This document shows, in pieces, positions 37,166-45,038 of a stretch of 64,000 nt of DNA. Every line of letters starts with the position of its first letter. Within the stretch, counting starts at the first letter, position 1. Both the position numbers and the translations under genes were made by a program. Source of the DNA: Mycobacterium colombiense CECT 3035 (GTDB lineage: Bacteria; Actinomycetota; Actinomycetes; Mycobacteriales; Mycobacteriaceae); the NCBI RefSeq assembly GCF_002105755.1, contig NZ_CP020821.1:3410001-3474000 (forward strand), given 5' to 3'. The notes under the pieces are model-generated. The model saw nothing but the letters and a program-made list of their open reading frames with translations. It was not told where the DNA came from and ran no database searches.

Positions 37166-37804
37166 ATGGCTCGGCGCCGGCTCCACGCCCTTGATGACCT
37201 CCTCGATGCCGCCGAACGGCTCGTCGTCAGCGACAACCCCGCTGGGTTCACCTTGCGCGGCCTTGCCACCGCCGCAGGGGTCTCCAACGGCACGATCTAC
37301 CACGCATTCCACTCCAGGGACGAGCTGCTCGCGAGGCTGTGGCTACGCGCGGCCGCACGCTTGGGCGCGATCATGAACGATGCCGTAAACGCCGCGACGA
37401 ACGATTCTGGACCCGACGGGGCCCACCAAGCGGTCGTCGACACCGCACTGGCCCCGGCGATCCTGACACGCCGCTACCCCGCCAGCGCCCAGCTCTTTTT
37501 CGCCCAGCGACGCGATCAGCTGTTCTCGACAGACCTGACGGCAGAGACCGTCGCCGAACTGACACAGGTTCAAGAGCGCTTTGTTGCACTCCTGGTCCTC
37601 CTGGCCAGAGGCGTGTGGGACCGCGCCGACCGGATCGCTGTTGACGCGATCACCGCGTGCATCGTCGACATACCGGGAGGGATGCTTCGCCGCCGCCTGC
37701 TCGAAGACCGCCCGATCGACGCGGCCATCGAACGGCGGATGGAAGCTGCCGTGCGGGCAGTGCTGGCCGTCCCACTCGACCCGCCGGCCCCGCGTATTGA
37801 CTGA
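37166..37804 (+). CDS. TetR-family regulator of the island operon
   Basis: A 212-residue regulator. The helix-turn-helix is FTLRGLATAAGVSNGTIYHAF followed by HSRDELLARLW (quoted in part: RGLATAAGVSNGTIYHAF). The C-terminal domain is of the usual TetR helical kind. It is first in the island operon, 13 nt before the SRPBCC gene, with palindromes over its promoter; self-repression and control of the operon are likely. Base composition is slightly less GC-rich than in neighbouring core genes, in keeping with transfer. Confidence 0.9.
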   Translation: MARRRLHALDDLLDAAERLVVSDNPAGFTLRGLATAAGVSNGTIYHAFHSRDELLARLWLRAAARLGAIMNDAVNAATNDSGPDGAHQAVVDTALAPAILTRRYPASAQLFFAQRRDQLFSTDLTAETVAELTQVQERFVALLVLLARGVWDRADRIAVDAITACIVDIPGGMLRRRLLEDRPIDAAIERRMEAAVRAVLAVPLDPPAPRID

Positions 37805-37817
37805 CCGAAAGGACTCC

Positions 37818-38327
37818 GTGTACACCCTGCACGTCACCAAGATGATCGCCGCTCCCATCGATGAGGTGTTTGACGCCTACACCGATCACGAGAGACTCTC
37901 TGAGGTCTTCGGGGTCCGAAGCTGTCGGGTGACTCGGCCCGGCGATACCGAGCGCAACGGGCTCGGCGCGGTCCGCGAACTCGACTGTGGCCCGATTCGG
38001 TTGTGCGAGGAGATCACCGGGTTCGAGCGCCCGCACCGGATGCAGTACCGGATCCGTGATTCCCGGCCACGCGCCGACCACCGCTATGGGCAGGTGGATT
38101 TCATCGAAACCGCGCAAGGCACGCAAGTCACCTGGACCACGATCTTCGGGATCCAAGCACCGTTGATCGGCAAAGTCCTCGATCCCGCGTTCGGTATCGG
38201 GTTCGGCGTCGCCTTTCGGCTGGTGCTGCGCAACGTCGAACGCCGAGTACTGACGGCCAGAAACGTCGACGCGTCACGCGGTGGTGCACACCTTGCTTCG
38301 CACAGGCCCGCACAAAGGCGGCCCTGA
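37818..38327 (+). CDS. SRPBCC (polyketide cyclase/START-like) protein
   Basis: A 169-residue protein. The opening YTLHVTKMIAAPIDEVFD, then YTDHERLSEVFGVRSC and GLGAVRELDCGPIRLCEEI, is typical of the Polyketide_cyc2/SRPBCC fold, which encloses a hydrophobic ligand. The GTG at 37818 has AAAGGA 5 nt upstream. Its TGA overlaps the next ATG (TGATG). In this operon it could bind the lipid-like substrate that the putative oxygenase acts on; that is inference. Confidence 0.8.
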   Translation: MYTLHVTKMIAAPIDEVFDAYTDHERLSEVFGVRSCRVTRPGDTERNGLGAVRELDCGPIRLCEEITGFERPHRMQYRIRDSRPRADHRYGQVDFIETAQGTQVTWTTIFGIQAPLIGKVLDPAFGIGFGVAFRLVLRNVERRVLTARNVDASRGGAHLASHRPAQRRP

Positions 38328-39235
38328 TGTCCGCACGTCCGACGGATATTCTCACCCGGCCTGATGACGTCAACCTCGGGATTTACCGGTATGGCGACCC
38401 GTCCCACCCAACGGTGGTCCTGGTCCACGGATTCCCCGACGACCACAGGGTGTGGGACGGCGTGGTGGCGCGGCTGGCCGAGGACCACCACGTCGTGACT
38501 TACGACGTCCGCGGCGCCGGTACATCCTCGAAGCCGCGACGGATCGCCGACTACCGCCTGGACGCTCTCGCCGCCGACCTGCAGGCGGTTATCGACCACG
38601 TAGACGATGGTGGTGGCGTGCACCTCGTCGGCCACGACTGGGGCTCGGTACAGGGCTGGCACCTGGTGACCGATCCCGGACACCGCGGGGTGTTGTCCTA
38701 CACGTCGATCTCCGGCCCGTGCGTCGACCACCTGCCCGGCTGGATCCGGCGCCGCGTGCGGGACGGTCGCTGGCAAGACGTCGTCGCGTTGTGGAAATCA
38801 CCCATCTACATGGGTTTGTTGCAGATCCCGCTGCTGGCGCCTCTGTTGTGCCGGCTCGGCTTGGTCGACCTGAGCGTGGCCGCCGCCGTCAAGGTCTTCG
38901 AACGCCCAGACGACGACGCCGAATCGGCTACGGGCCGCAGCGCCCGCGCAAACGGTGCCGCGGTCCGGATGTATGCCGCCAACCTGCTCCCACGGCTGGC
39001 CCGCGCGGAGCGCGGCGGGACCGAAGTGCCGGTCCAGATCCTCACCCCCACGTCGGACGTCTTCATTCCGCCAGTCAGCCAGACCGACCCGCACCCCGAC
39101 GTGCACACGGTGCACATCTCACCGGTGACGGGCGGACACTGGGCGCCGGCCCACAACCCGAGCGGTATCGCTTCCGCGGTTGTCGCGTGGATCGTGCGGT
39201 GGCAGCCGCGCCTGCCAGAAAGGCTGCAACGATGA
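38327..39235 (+). CDS. Alpha/beta hydrolase, epoxide-hydrolase/dehalogenase type
   Basis: A 302-residue hydrolase. The oxyanion motif is LVHGFPDDHRVWDG and the nucleophile elbow GHDWGS has Asp104 rather than Ser, which points to the epoxide hydrolase/haloalkane dehalogenase branch. The likely His is 271 in GGHWAP. It overlaps its neighbours on both sides (TGATG and ATGA). An epoxide hydrolase next to a putative oxygenase would fit a pathway that first oxidises and then opens the product. Confidence 0.87.
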   Translation: MSARPTDILTRPDDVNLGIYRYGDPSHPTVVLVHGFPDDHRVWDGVVARLAEDHHVVTYDVRGAGTSSKPRRIADYRLDALAADLQAVIDHVDDGGGVHLVGHDWGSVQGWHLVTDPGHRGVLSYTSISGPCVDHLPGWIRRRVRDGRWQDVVALWKSPIYMGLLQIPLLAPLLCRLGLVDLSVAAAVKVFERPDDDAESATGRSARANGAAVRMYAANLLPRLARAERGGTEVPVQILTPTSDVFIPPVSQTDPHPDVHTVHISPVTGGHWAPAHNPSGIASAVVAWIVRWQPRLPERLQR

Positions 39236-40098
39236 ACGATTCCCGCAAGGTCGCGCTCGCGCCTCGTCACGTCAGTTGGGACTGGTCCGGCCTCCCGATG
39301 CATTTCATGGGCGGGGACCCGATGGGGACCCACATCGCCAACGGGATGAACATGCTGCTGCCTGAAGGCGAGGTCTTCTTCGTCCAGACATTCCGTGAGG
39401 CGCTCCCGCTGATCAAGGACGATGCCGTCCGCGAGGACGTCATCGGATTCATCGGTCAGGAGGCGACGCACTCCAGCTCACACCAATCGATCCTCGACTA
39501 TCTGCAGGAGCAGGGCCTGGACGTGACGCCCTGCACCGAGGGGTTCCGGCGGTTGTTCCGCCAGGTGCTCGGCCAACGCGAATTCAACGATCCGAAGAAG
39601 GCGCGTGGCTGGCTCACCGAGCGGGTCGCCATGGTCGCCGCCCTCGAGCATTTCACGTCATGGCTCGGCGACTGGGGCCTGAATGCGCAGGGATGGGACC
39701 GCGACCTCGAGCCGCGGGTGCTCGACCTTTTCCGCTGGCACCTCGCCGAGGAGGTCGAGCACCGCCACGTCGCGTTCGATCTGTTCACTCACCTCGACGG
39801 GAGCTATTGGCGCCGGGTGCGCGCCTGGGTGGCGGTGTCGCCGGTCCTCGCGCTGCTGTGGGCGCGAGGCACTGCGCACCTGATGTCGGTGGACCCCGAA
39901 CTGCCGCCTGAGCGGCGCAAGGCTCGGTTGCGCGACGTGCGCCGCGCGTACCGTTCGGGCTACGTCTTCACGCCGTGGGACGCCGTCAAGATGTGGGTGG
40001 AATTCCTGCGACCCTCGTACCACCCCCGCAACTACGGCTCGACCAGCCAGGCCGTCGCCTATCTCGCGAGTTCCCCAGCCGCCCGGGCGGCCGTATGA
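39232..40098 (+). CDS. PF10118-type predicted metal-dependent hydrolase, probable diiron enzyme
   Basis: A 288-residue protein that I place in the family annotated as predicted metal-dependent hydrolase (PF10118). Its acidic/His residues fall in a ferritin-like four-helix pattern: Glu47, Glu77-A-T-His80, Glu139 and Glu174-V-E-His177. This is the E...ExxH...E...ExxH ligand set of diiron-carboxylate oxygenases and desaturases. The next gene, overlapping by ATGA, encodes an FAD/2Fe-2S reductase, the kind of electron donor such oxygenases need. ATG 39232 overlaps the hydrolase stop. Family placement is from recall; the diiron role is inference. Confidence 0.75.
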   Translation: MNDSRKVALAPRHVSWDWSGLPMHFMGGDPMGTHIANGMNMLLPEGEVFFVQTFREALPLIKDDAVREDVIGFIGQEATHSSSHQSILDYLQEQGLDVTPCTEGFRRLFRQVLGQREFNDPKKARGWLTERVAMVAALEHFTSWLGDWGLNAQGWDRDLEPRVLDLFRWHLAEEVEHRHVAFDLFTHLDGSYWRRVRAWVAVSPVLALLWARGTAHLMSVDPELPPERRKARLRDVRRAYRSGYVFTPWDAVKMWVEFLRPSYHPRNYGSTSQAVAYLASSPAARAAV

Positions 40099-41117
40099 CC
40101 GACCGCCTCATGGCGTGGCTTGAAACCGCTGTCGCCGGCTACGCCGGGATCGCGTCGCGCCTGCGCACGCGGGACGTCGTCGCGGTCGACCGCGAACTAC
40201 GGCTCACCGTCACGCGCGCCGAATTGGAGGCCGCCGACGTCATGGGGCTGACTCTTGCGGACCCGGGCGGCGGCCTGCTCCCGGAGTGGACGCCGGGGGC
40301 TCACTTGGATGTGGTGCTGCCCTCGGGACTACTGAGGCAATATTCGCTGTGCGGAGATCCTGACGACCGTACCGAGTACCGCATCGCCGTCCGACGGCTC
40401 GACTCCGGCGGGGGTGGCTCCGTCGAGATTCACGGCCTGCAGGCCGGCGCACAGATCGTTACGCGCGGGCCCCGCAACGCTTTTCCGTTCGCCTACCCCT
40501 TTTTCGCCAGGCGCGACATTCGCAAGGTCGCATTCATCGCAGGCGGCATCGGTATCACCGCGTTGTTGCCGATGATCCGCACCGCGGCCGCGTTGGGCAT
40601 CGACTGGAGCCTGACGTACGTCGGCCGGGATGAATCGACGATGCCGTTCCTGGCGGAACTCCGCGAGTCGCCGGTTGACCGCCTGCGACTTCGGTATGGC
40701 GTCCCGGCTGTATCGGACGTGCTCGCCAACGTCGATGCGCAGACGTCGGTCTATTTCTGCGGGCCGCCATCGTTCCTTGACGATGTCCGCGATGCCCTCG
40801 ACACCCATCCGCACGCCGGCTTCCACTTCGAGCGGTTCTCTGCGCCCCCGGTCGTCGGCGGCCAGCCGTTCGCAGTGAGGTTCGGGCGCTCAGGCGGCGG
40901 GGTGGACGTGCCGGCTGACGCCTCGGCCCTCGCCGCAATCCGCAGCGTGCTGCCTGACGTGCCGTACTCCTGCCAGCAGGGATTCTGCGGCACCTGCCGC
41001 GTCGACGTCCTCGAAGGCACGGTCGGCAGGCGCGGTACATCCCAGTTCTTGGATCGCTCCGACAGCATGTTGCTTTGTGTCGATCGCGCGGACTCCGATA
41101 TCACCATTGATCTTTAA
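40095..41117 (+). CDS. Ferredoxin-reductase-type oxidoreductase (FAD, NAD(P)H, C-terminal 2Fe-2S)
   Basis: A 340-residue electron-transfer protein. The flavin-binding region contains LLRQYSLCGDP (RxYS motif), the nucleotide site is KVAFIAGGIGITALLPMI, and YFCGPPSF follows. The C-terminal plant-type 2Fe-2S domain has Cys293, 298, 301 and 328 (CQQGFCGTC...LLC). The domain order is that of phthalate-dioxygenase-reductase-like proteins. It overlaps the PF10118 gene by 4 nt and ends the island operon; it probably reduces that protein. Confidence 0.92.
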   Translation: MTDRLMAWLETAVAGYAGIASRLRTRDVVAVDRELRLTVTRAELEAADVMGLTLADPGGGLLPEWTPGAHLDVVLPSGLLRQYSLCGDPDDRTEYRIAVRRLDSGGGGSVEIHGLQAGAQIVTRGPRNAFPFAYPFFARRDIRKVAFIAGGIGITALLPMIRTAAALGIDWSLTYVGRDESTMPFLAELRESPVDRLRLRYGVPAVSDVLANVDAQTSVYFCGPPSFLDDVRDALDTHPHAGFHFERFSAPPVVGGQPFAVRFGRSGGGVDVPADASALAAIRSVLPDVPYSCQQGFCGTCRVDVLEGTVGRRGTSQFLDRSDSMLLCVDRADSDITIDL

Positions 41118-41145
41118 GCCGACCAGCGGCTGGTGCCTGCGAGCG

Positions 41146-41164
41146 TGCCCACAAATTGCCCACA
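41146..41164 (+). repeat. Short direct repeats near the right island end
   Basis: TGCCCACA occurs at 41146-41153 and 41157-41164, an 11-bp period, about 85 nt inside the right attachment repeat. Spaced short direct repeats near an att core are typical of integrase arm-binding sites, so this could be what is left of attP. Confidence 0.4.
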
Positions 41165-41207
41165 GTTACGGTCAGCTGCTTTGACCTCCGGTGATGCACT
41201 TTCGCCG

Positions 41208-41597
41208 CTAAGAGGGGTTTTCGCCCCGTCCCGTCGCGGCGCCACAAGAGTTCAATCCTGACAGGGGGCTCGGCCTCCCCGACGTGACGGCAAGGTCAGC
41301 CGGCCGGGTCCGGTGATCCCCGATGTCCCAGTCGCTTTCGAGTCTCCGGACCCGCCGCGCCTCTTTCCACAACCAGGCTCCCCCTGCTGCCATCGCCGCC
41401 AAGGAGATGCCGGCGGCGATGATCCCCGCCCCGTATCGGAAGTGGGCGAAGCAGGTGAGGCAAATTCCGTACGCCGCCAGACCGACCGCCATCAGCAGCA
41501 GCCCGGGCTCTTTGGCCGGACTCTTCAACGTTTGTCCCACCAGCGGGCGACTGGTCCGTTGGTGGTCAACAGGATCGATAGCGGTGAGGTAGCCCAC
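41208..41597 (-). CDS. UsfY-like membrane protein with island-derived C-terminus
   Basis: A 129-residue protein. The start (AIDPVDHQRTSRPLVGQTLK) and the two membrane segments (about 32-52 and 57-76) resemble UsfY, a small protein of the SigF locus; this is a recall-based match. GTG 41597 has AAGGAGGA upstream. The last 20-odd codons run through the right attachment repeat into island DNA, so the natural C-terminus was altered when the island inserted, or has always read through the tRNA 3' end. Confidence 0.65.
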   Translation of the reverse strand: MGYLTAIDPVDHQRTSRPLVGQTLKSPAKEPGLLLMAVGLAAYGICLTCFAHFRYGAGIIAAGISLAAMAAGGAWLWKEARRVRRLESDWDIGDHRTRPADLAVTSGRPSPLSGLNSCGAATGRGENPS

Positions 41598-41734
41598 GAG
41601 TCCTCCTTGTCAGCCGTCAAAGTACTCCCCTTGACTGCGAAAACAATGAAGGTCAGCCACTATTTACCTGGGCATTCTTTCGGTGGCGCAACGCGGGGGG
41701 AAAACCCGTTCCAGCTGCGAAGACGCCGAGCCCT

Positions 41735-42523
41735 CTACGGGTGGCCCGGGATGGCGTCCAGGCCGCCCTGGATGTCTTGCAGGTTTCCCTGAATGCCTTG
41801 CAGCCTTCGCTCGATGGCCTGCAGATCGGAGAGCGCGTTCTGATCGGCCTGTGAGATCTGGTTGGAGGCCGCAGGGCGAGACTGAGGGCAGTACGCGACG
41901 ATGGCGCCCGCGGTGACGGCGGTGCTCTGGTTGGCGTCCCAGATCGAGTTGCGCTGCACGAATCCGACCGCGTCGGCGAAGTTCGGCTGGTGCGCCAGGA
42001 AGTCGCAGACCGCGTGCCCCTGGTTCGTCACGTAGTCCGGGCTGGGAACCGGCACGCCCTCCTGCTTCAGCGCGGCGACGAACGCCGAGTCGGCGACGTT
42101 GACCGCCGGGGCGGACGCCTTCGGCGCGACGGTTGCCGAGGGCGCGGCCGGCGGCGGCGGGTTCTCCGGCTGCGCCGACGAATCCTGGCGGTGGAGCGCG
42201 AACATCACCACCACCGCGGCGACCACGGCCGCCAGGGACAGGGGCAACGCCGCGAACAGCGTCACCCGACGCAGCGCGGCGACCTTCCGTCGCCGCGACG
42301 CGAGGGCCCGGGTTTTCCTTTCCAGCGACGGGGCGGCGGCGAGCACCTCGGTCTCCCAGGCGTCGAACGCGACCGGCTCGGACGATCCCGCGCCGTGGGC
42401 CAGGATCTCGTCGAGCAGCGCGTCTGCCTCCAGGGACGACGGCCGACCGCCCTGCTCGCGGATCGCTTGGCGCCGTAGCGCGATGAGCCGCAATTCCGAG
42501 TCGATCTTCTCGCGGTCGCGCAT
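41735..42523 (-). CDS. DUF732 protein with a membrane anchor
   Basis: A 262-residue protein. A cytoplasmic basic/acidic N-terminal part (about 1-85) is followed by one membrane helix (about 88-110) and a Pro/Ala linker. An extracytoplasmic DUF732 domain comes next (FVAALKQEGVPVPSPDYV ... YCP) with the two cysteines expected to pair. The end (about 222-258) has regularly spaced Leu/Ile/Gln (LQAIERRLQGIQGNLQDIQ) that could form a coiled coil. The cytoplasmic part before the helix is unusual for DUF732, which is normally just secreted. Function unknown. Confidence 0.78.
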   Translation of the reverse strand: MRDREKIDSELRLIALRRQAIREQGGRPSSLEADALLDEILAHGAGSSEPVAFDAWETEVLAAAPSLERKTRALASRRRKVAALRRVTLFAALPLSLAAVVAAVVVMFALHRQDSSAQPENPPPPAAPSATVAPKASAPAVNVADSAFVAALKQEGVPVPSPDYVTNQGHAVCDFLAHQPNFADAVGFVQRNSIWDANQSTAVTAGAIVAYCPQSRPAASNQISQADQNALSDLQAIERRLQGIQGNLQDIQGGLDAIPGHP

Positions 42524-42669
42524 ATCAATCAGTTTGAGAGCGTCGCGCGTTTGTCACAACTCCCGGTGAACAAAAGACCGTCGCCGCATTGAAGTCACGC
42601 GGTCCGATGCGACAGACTCGCGGTGGGCCAACCAACCGCCGCCGTGGGGATTCGAGGCAATGGACGGAC

Positions 42670-43626
42670 GTGATCACCGTGAGCCGTGACCGGCGTGCCG
42701 GGGCGCTCGTCGTCGGCGCGATCGCGCTCGCGATCGTCGGCTGTTCGGCGCCGCATCCGACGGCCACGACCGGCCCGACCACACCCACACGCGTCGCCGC
42801 GCCGCCGGCTCCGACGACGCGCATGGTGCCCGCGGACGCCGGAACGCCCGGTGGCGCGCAGCCCCGACTGGCGTCGGACCCCGCGCAGCTGGCCGACGAC
42901 CTCGTCGCCGACGAGCGAGCGCTGCGTGATCCGGGAACACCCGAGCCGGCGCTGACGGCGGCGGCGCACCGCGAGCAGGCGGCCTACCGTGCCATCGGAC
43001 GCCACCCCGAATGGGACGCCACCACGCGCCCGCGCATCCCGCCGGAACTGGTCGATGTCTACGACCGCAACGTCGACGCCCGCCGCCAACTCACCGCGTT
43101 GACCCCGGTGCGAGAAACCTTGCCGGCGTGGCGGATCGAGCCCCCGGCACCGGCCGACGAGCTGCTGAACTACTACCACCAGGCGGAAGCGGAATCCGGC
43201 GTCGGCTGGAATTACCTGGCGGCGATCAACTTCGTCGAAAGCCGCTTCGGCAGCATCGTCGGCGCGAGCACCGCAGGCGCACAGGGGCCCATGCAGTTCC
43301 TGCCCTCGACGTTCGCCGGTTACGGCCAGGGTGGCGACATCCACTCGCCCCACGACAGCATCCTGGCGGCGGGTCGCTTCCTGGCCGCCAACGGCTTCGC
43401 CAACGATCGCGATCACGCCCTCTACGGCTACAACCACGCCGGCGAATACGTGCGCGCCGTCGACCAGTACGCGGCGCTGATCGCCGCCGATCCCGCGACG
43501 TTCGCCGCCTACTACCGCTGGGACGTCTATTGCCTGACGACGGCCGGCGACGTGCTGTTGCCCATCGGCTACGACGAGGCGTCACCCGTCCCGGCAGCCG
43601 CGTACGTGGCCGCGCACCCGCAGTAG
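42670..43626 (+). CDS. Lytic transglycosylase lipoprotein (SLT domain)
   Basis: About 318 residues from GTG 42670. A signal peptide ends in the lipobox LAIVGC (Cys about 25), then a Pro/Thr linker. The SLT domain begins near YYHQAEAESGVGWNYLAAI; the catalytic Glu is in NFVESRFG, followed by AGAQGPMQFLPSTFAGYG, and ALYGYNHAGEYV is the usual second motif. It would cleave peptidoglycan outside the membrane. GTG 42679 is an alternative start; the longer frame from 42589 lacks coding character. Confidence 0.9.
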   Translation: MITVSRDRRAGALVVGAIALAIVGCSAPHPTATTGPTTPTRVAAPPAPTTRMVPADAGTPGGAQPRLASDPAQLADDLVADERALRDPGTPEPALTAAAHREQAAYRAIGRHPEWDATTRPRIPPELVDVYDRNVDARRQLTALTPVRETLPAWRIEPPAPADELLNYYHQAEAESGVGWNYLAAINFVESRFGSIVGASTAGAQGPMQFLPSTFAGYGQGGDIHSPHDSILAAGRFLAANGFANDRDHALYGYNHAGEYVRAVDQYAALIAADPATFAAYYRWDVYCLTTAGDVLLPIGYDEASPVPAAAYVAAHPQ

Positions 43627-43637
43627 CCGCGGGTAGC

Positions 43638-43877
43638 TCACAGATACTTGCGGGCGATGTCCTGCAGGTGCGATCGCACGTCTTGACCGGTGGCCTTCTC
43701 GAGCCTGATCCCGAGCTCGCCCGCGAGATTGACGAAGCCCATCAGCAGCATCAGGTCGCCGTCGGGCTCGTCGAGCACGTTCTCCACCAGCCGGCTCCAG
43801 GTGAAGTCGGGGCCGCCGTCGGACGACCACGCCGTCATGACGTCGATGGCTCGGCGAACGTTCTCTCTCACGTCCAT
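43638..43877 (-). CDS. Small conserved-type hypothetical protein
   Basis: A 79-residue soluble, acidic protein: MDVRENVRRAIDVMTAW, then LVENVLDEPDGDLMLLMGFV. It has helical propensity and no membrane segment or cysteine. I do not recognise a family. It is convergent with the transglycosylase gene (11-nt gap). ATG 43877 is chosen because the sequence upstream is low-complexity Arg/Ala. Confidence 0.55.
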   Translation of the reverse strand: MDVRENVRRAIDVMTAWSSDGGPDFTWSRLVENVLDEPDGDLMLLMGFVNLAGELGIRLEKATGQDVRSHLQDIARKYL

Positions 43878-43984
43878 TCCCGGAGCCTGCCATGCGGGCG
43901 ACGCCGCCGCAGCGTGGAGAAAACGCTCCCGAAGATGCGTCAGCGGGCGCGCCGAGGAACGACCGCGCCCGCTGACACCCGATC

Positions 43985-45003
43985 TCAGTACAGCGGCACC
44001 CACACACCGAAGAACCAGTAGCCCCATCCTCCGTACTGCCAGTTGAAGACGGGAACGACGGTAAAGGTGTTGTAGTTGAAGGGCCCGAAGTCACGCCGCC
44101 CCGCATCCCAATCACGCGGCGGACCGTCCCACGGCCGGTTCCAGCCTCCCGGAGGGGGCGGACCGTCCCAGCCCCCCGGAGGCGGCGGGCCTTCCCAGTG
44201 CGGCGGCGGGTGGCCCGGAGCCGGACCATCGTTCCAGCCGTAGCCGTGCGGGCGTGGCGGTGGGGGTGCCCCGCGACCCGGGATGCTGAATTGGATATCC
44301 GGGCCGGCGGGGCCACCGATCTGCGCGTTGGCGGTGACCACGTCGTGGCGCGGAATGTACGGCGGGTGCGGCGGCTGGGTGGCCGGCGGATTCAGTGCCT
44401 CGAATCGCTGCCTGTTGTTCGGCGGCGGGTTCTGGTTCGCCGGCGCATTGGTCTGGCCGCCCTGCGCCGGCGGGTTCTGGCCATGCTCGTTGGGCGGGTT
44501 GTTCGGGCCACCCTGCTGCGGGTATTGCCCGTGCTCGTTCGGCGGGTTGTTCGGGCCACCCTGCGGCGGATTGTTCGGACCGCCCTGCTGCGGGTATTGC
44601 CCGTGCTCGTTCGGCGGGTTGTTCGGACCACCCTGCGGCGGATTGTTCGGACCACCCTGCGGCGGGTTCGTCTGGCCACCCTGGGCCGGCGGGCTGTTGT
44701 GACCGCCCTGCGGCGGGCTGTTCTGGCCACCCTGCGCCGGCGGCGGGTTGTTACCGCCACCAGGCTGCCCCCCTGGCTGGCCGCCCGGCCCGCCCTGCTG
44801 ACCACCTGGCTGACCACCCGGCCCGCCCGGGCCGCCGGGCCCGCCCGGGTTGCCCCGCCGCCGCCACCGCCGCCGTGGCAGTTCGGGCACGGGGGAGGTG
44901 GGTCGAGCGGGGCGGAGTAGGCGGACCCCGCGTTCAGCGTCGCCGCGGAGATACTCAGGCCGGCGGCCAACGCGGCGGCGCTGACGACACGTTTCATAGA
45001 CAT
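43985..45003 (-). pseudogene. Secreted Pro/Gly/Gln/Asn-rich protein, frame broken after the signal peptide
   Basis: ATG 45003 begins MSMKRVVSAAALAAGLSI, a clear signal peptide ending near SAYSAP, then PPPPCPNCHGGGG. The frame then continues as Arg-rich nonsense, while another frame starting in the same GGC tract (about 44840-44865) reads GNPGGPGGPGGQPGG and on through NNPPQGGP repeats. It ends in a conserved-looking aromatic tail, YNTFTVVPVFNWQYGGW, and VWVPLY. One base is missing, or two are extra, in the G-rich tract. This may be an assembly error or slippage-based switching. AGGGG precedes ATG 45003. It lies 35 nt behind the LpqH-like gene and is probably co-transcribed. Confidence 0.7.
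44460..44680 (-). repeat. 72-bp coding repeats in the Pro-rich protein
   Basis: The 24-residue unit NNPPQGGPNNPPNEHGQYPQ-QGGP occurs twice in a row, followed by a shortened third copy (NNPPNEHGQNPPAQGG). The bases are nearly the same between copies, so copy number may vary between strains. Confidence 0.65.
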
Positions 45004-45038
45004 AGCTGCGTCCCCTCTTGGGATTAATCGCACCTGCA

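Larger units (their letters stand above)
36938..41248. mobile_element. 4.3-kb genomic island in tRNA-Thr, no integrase
   Basis: The segment is bounded by the perfect 23-bp direct repeats at 36915 and 41249. It contains one operon of five genes in overlap or near overlap, and nothing resembling an integrase, excisionase or replication gene. The left 226 nt (36940-37165) are non-coding apart from the promoter; the right 131 nt hold two short direct repeats. It is either the remnant of a larger integrative element that lost its recombinase, or a cassette moved by an integrase acting in trans. Confidence 0.75.

Noticed and set aside
41214..41227. GGGG-TTTTCG-CCCC considered as a terminator at the end of the island operon
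   Set aside because: A 4-bp stem with no U-tract is too weak to call.
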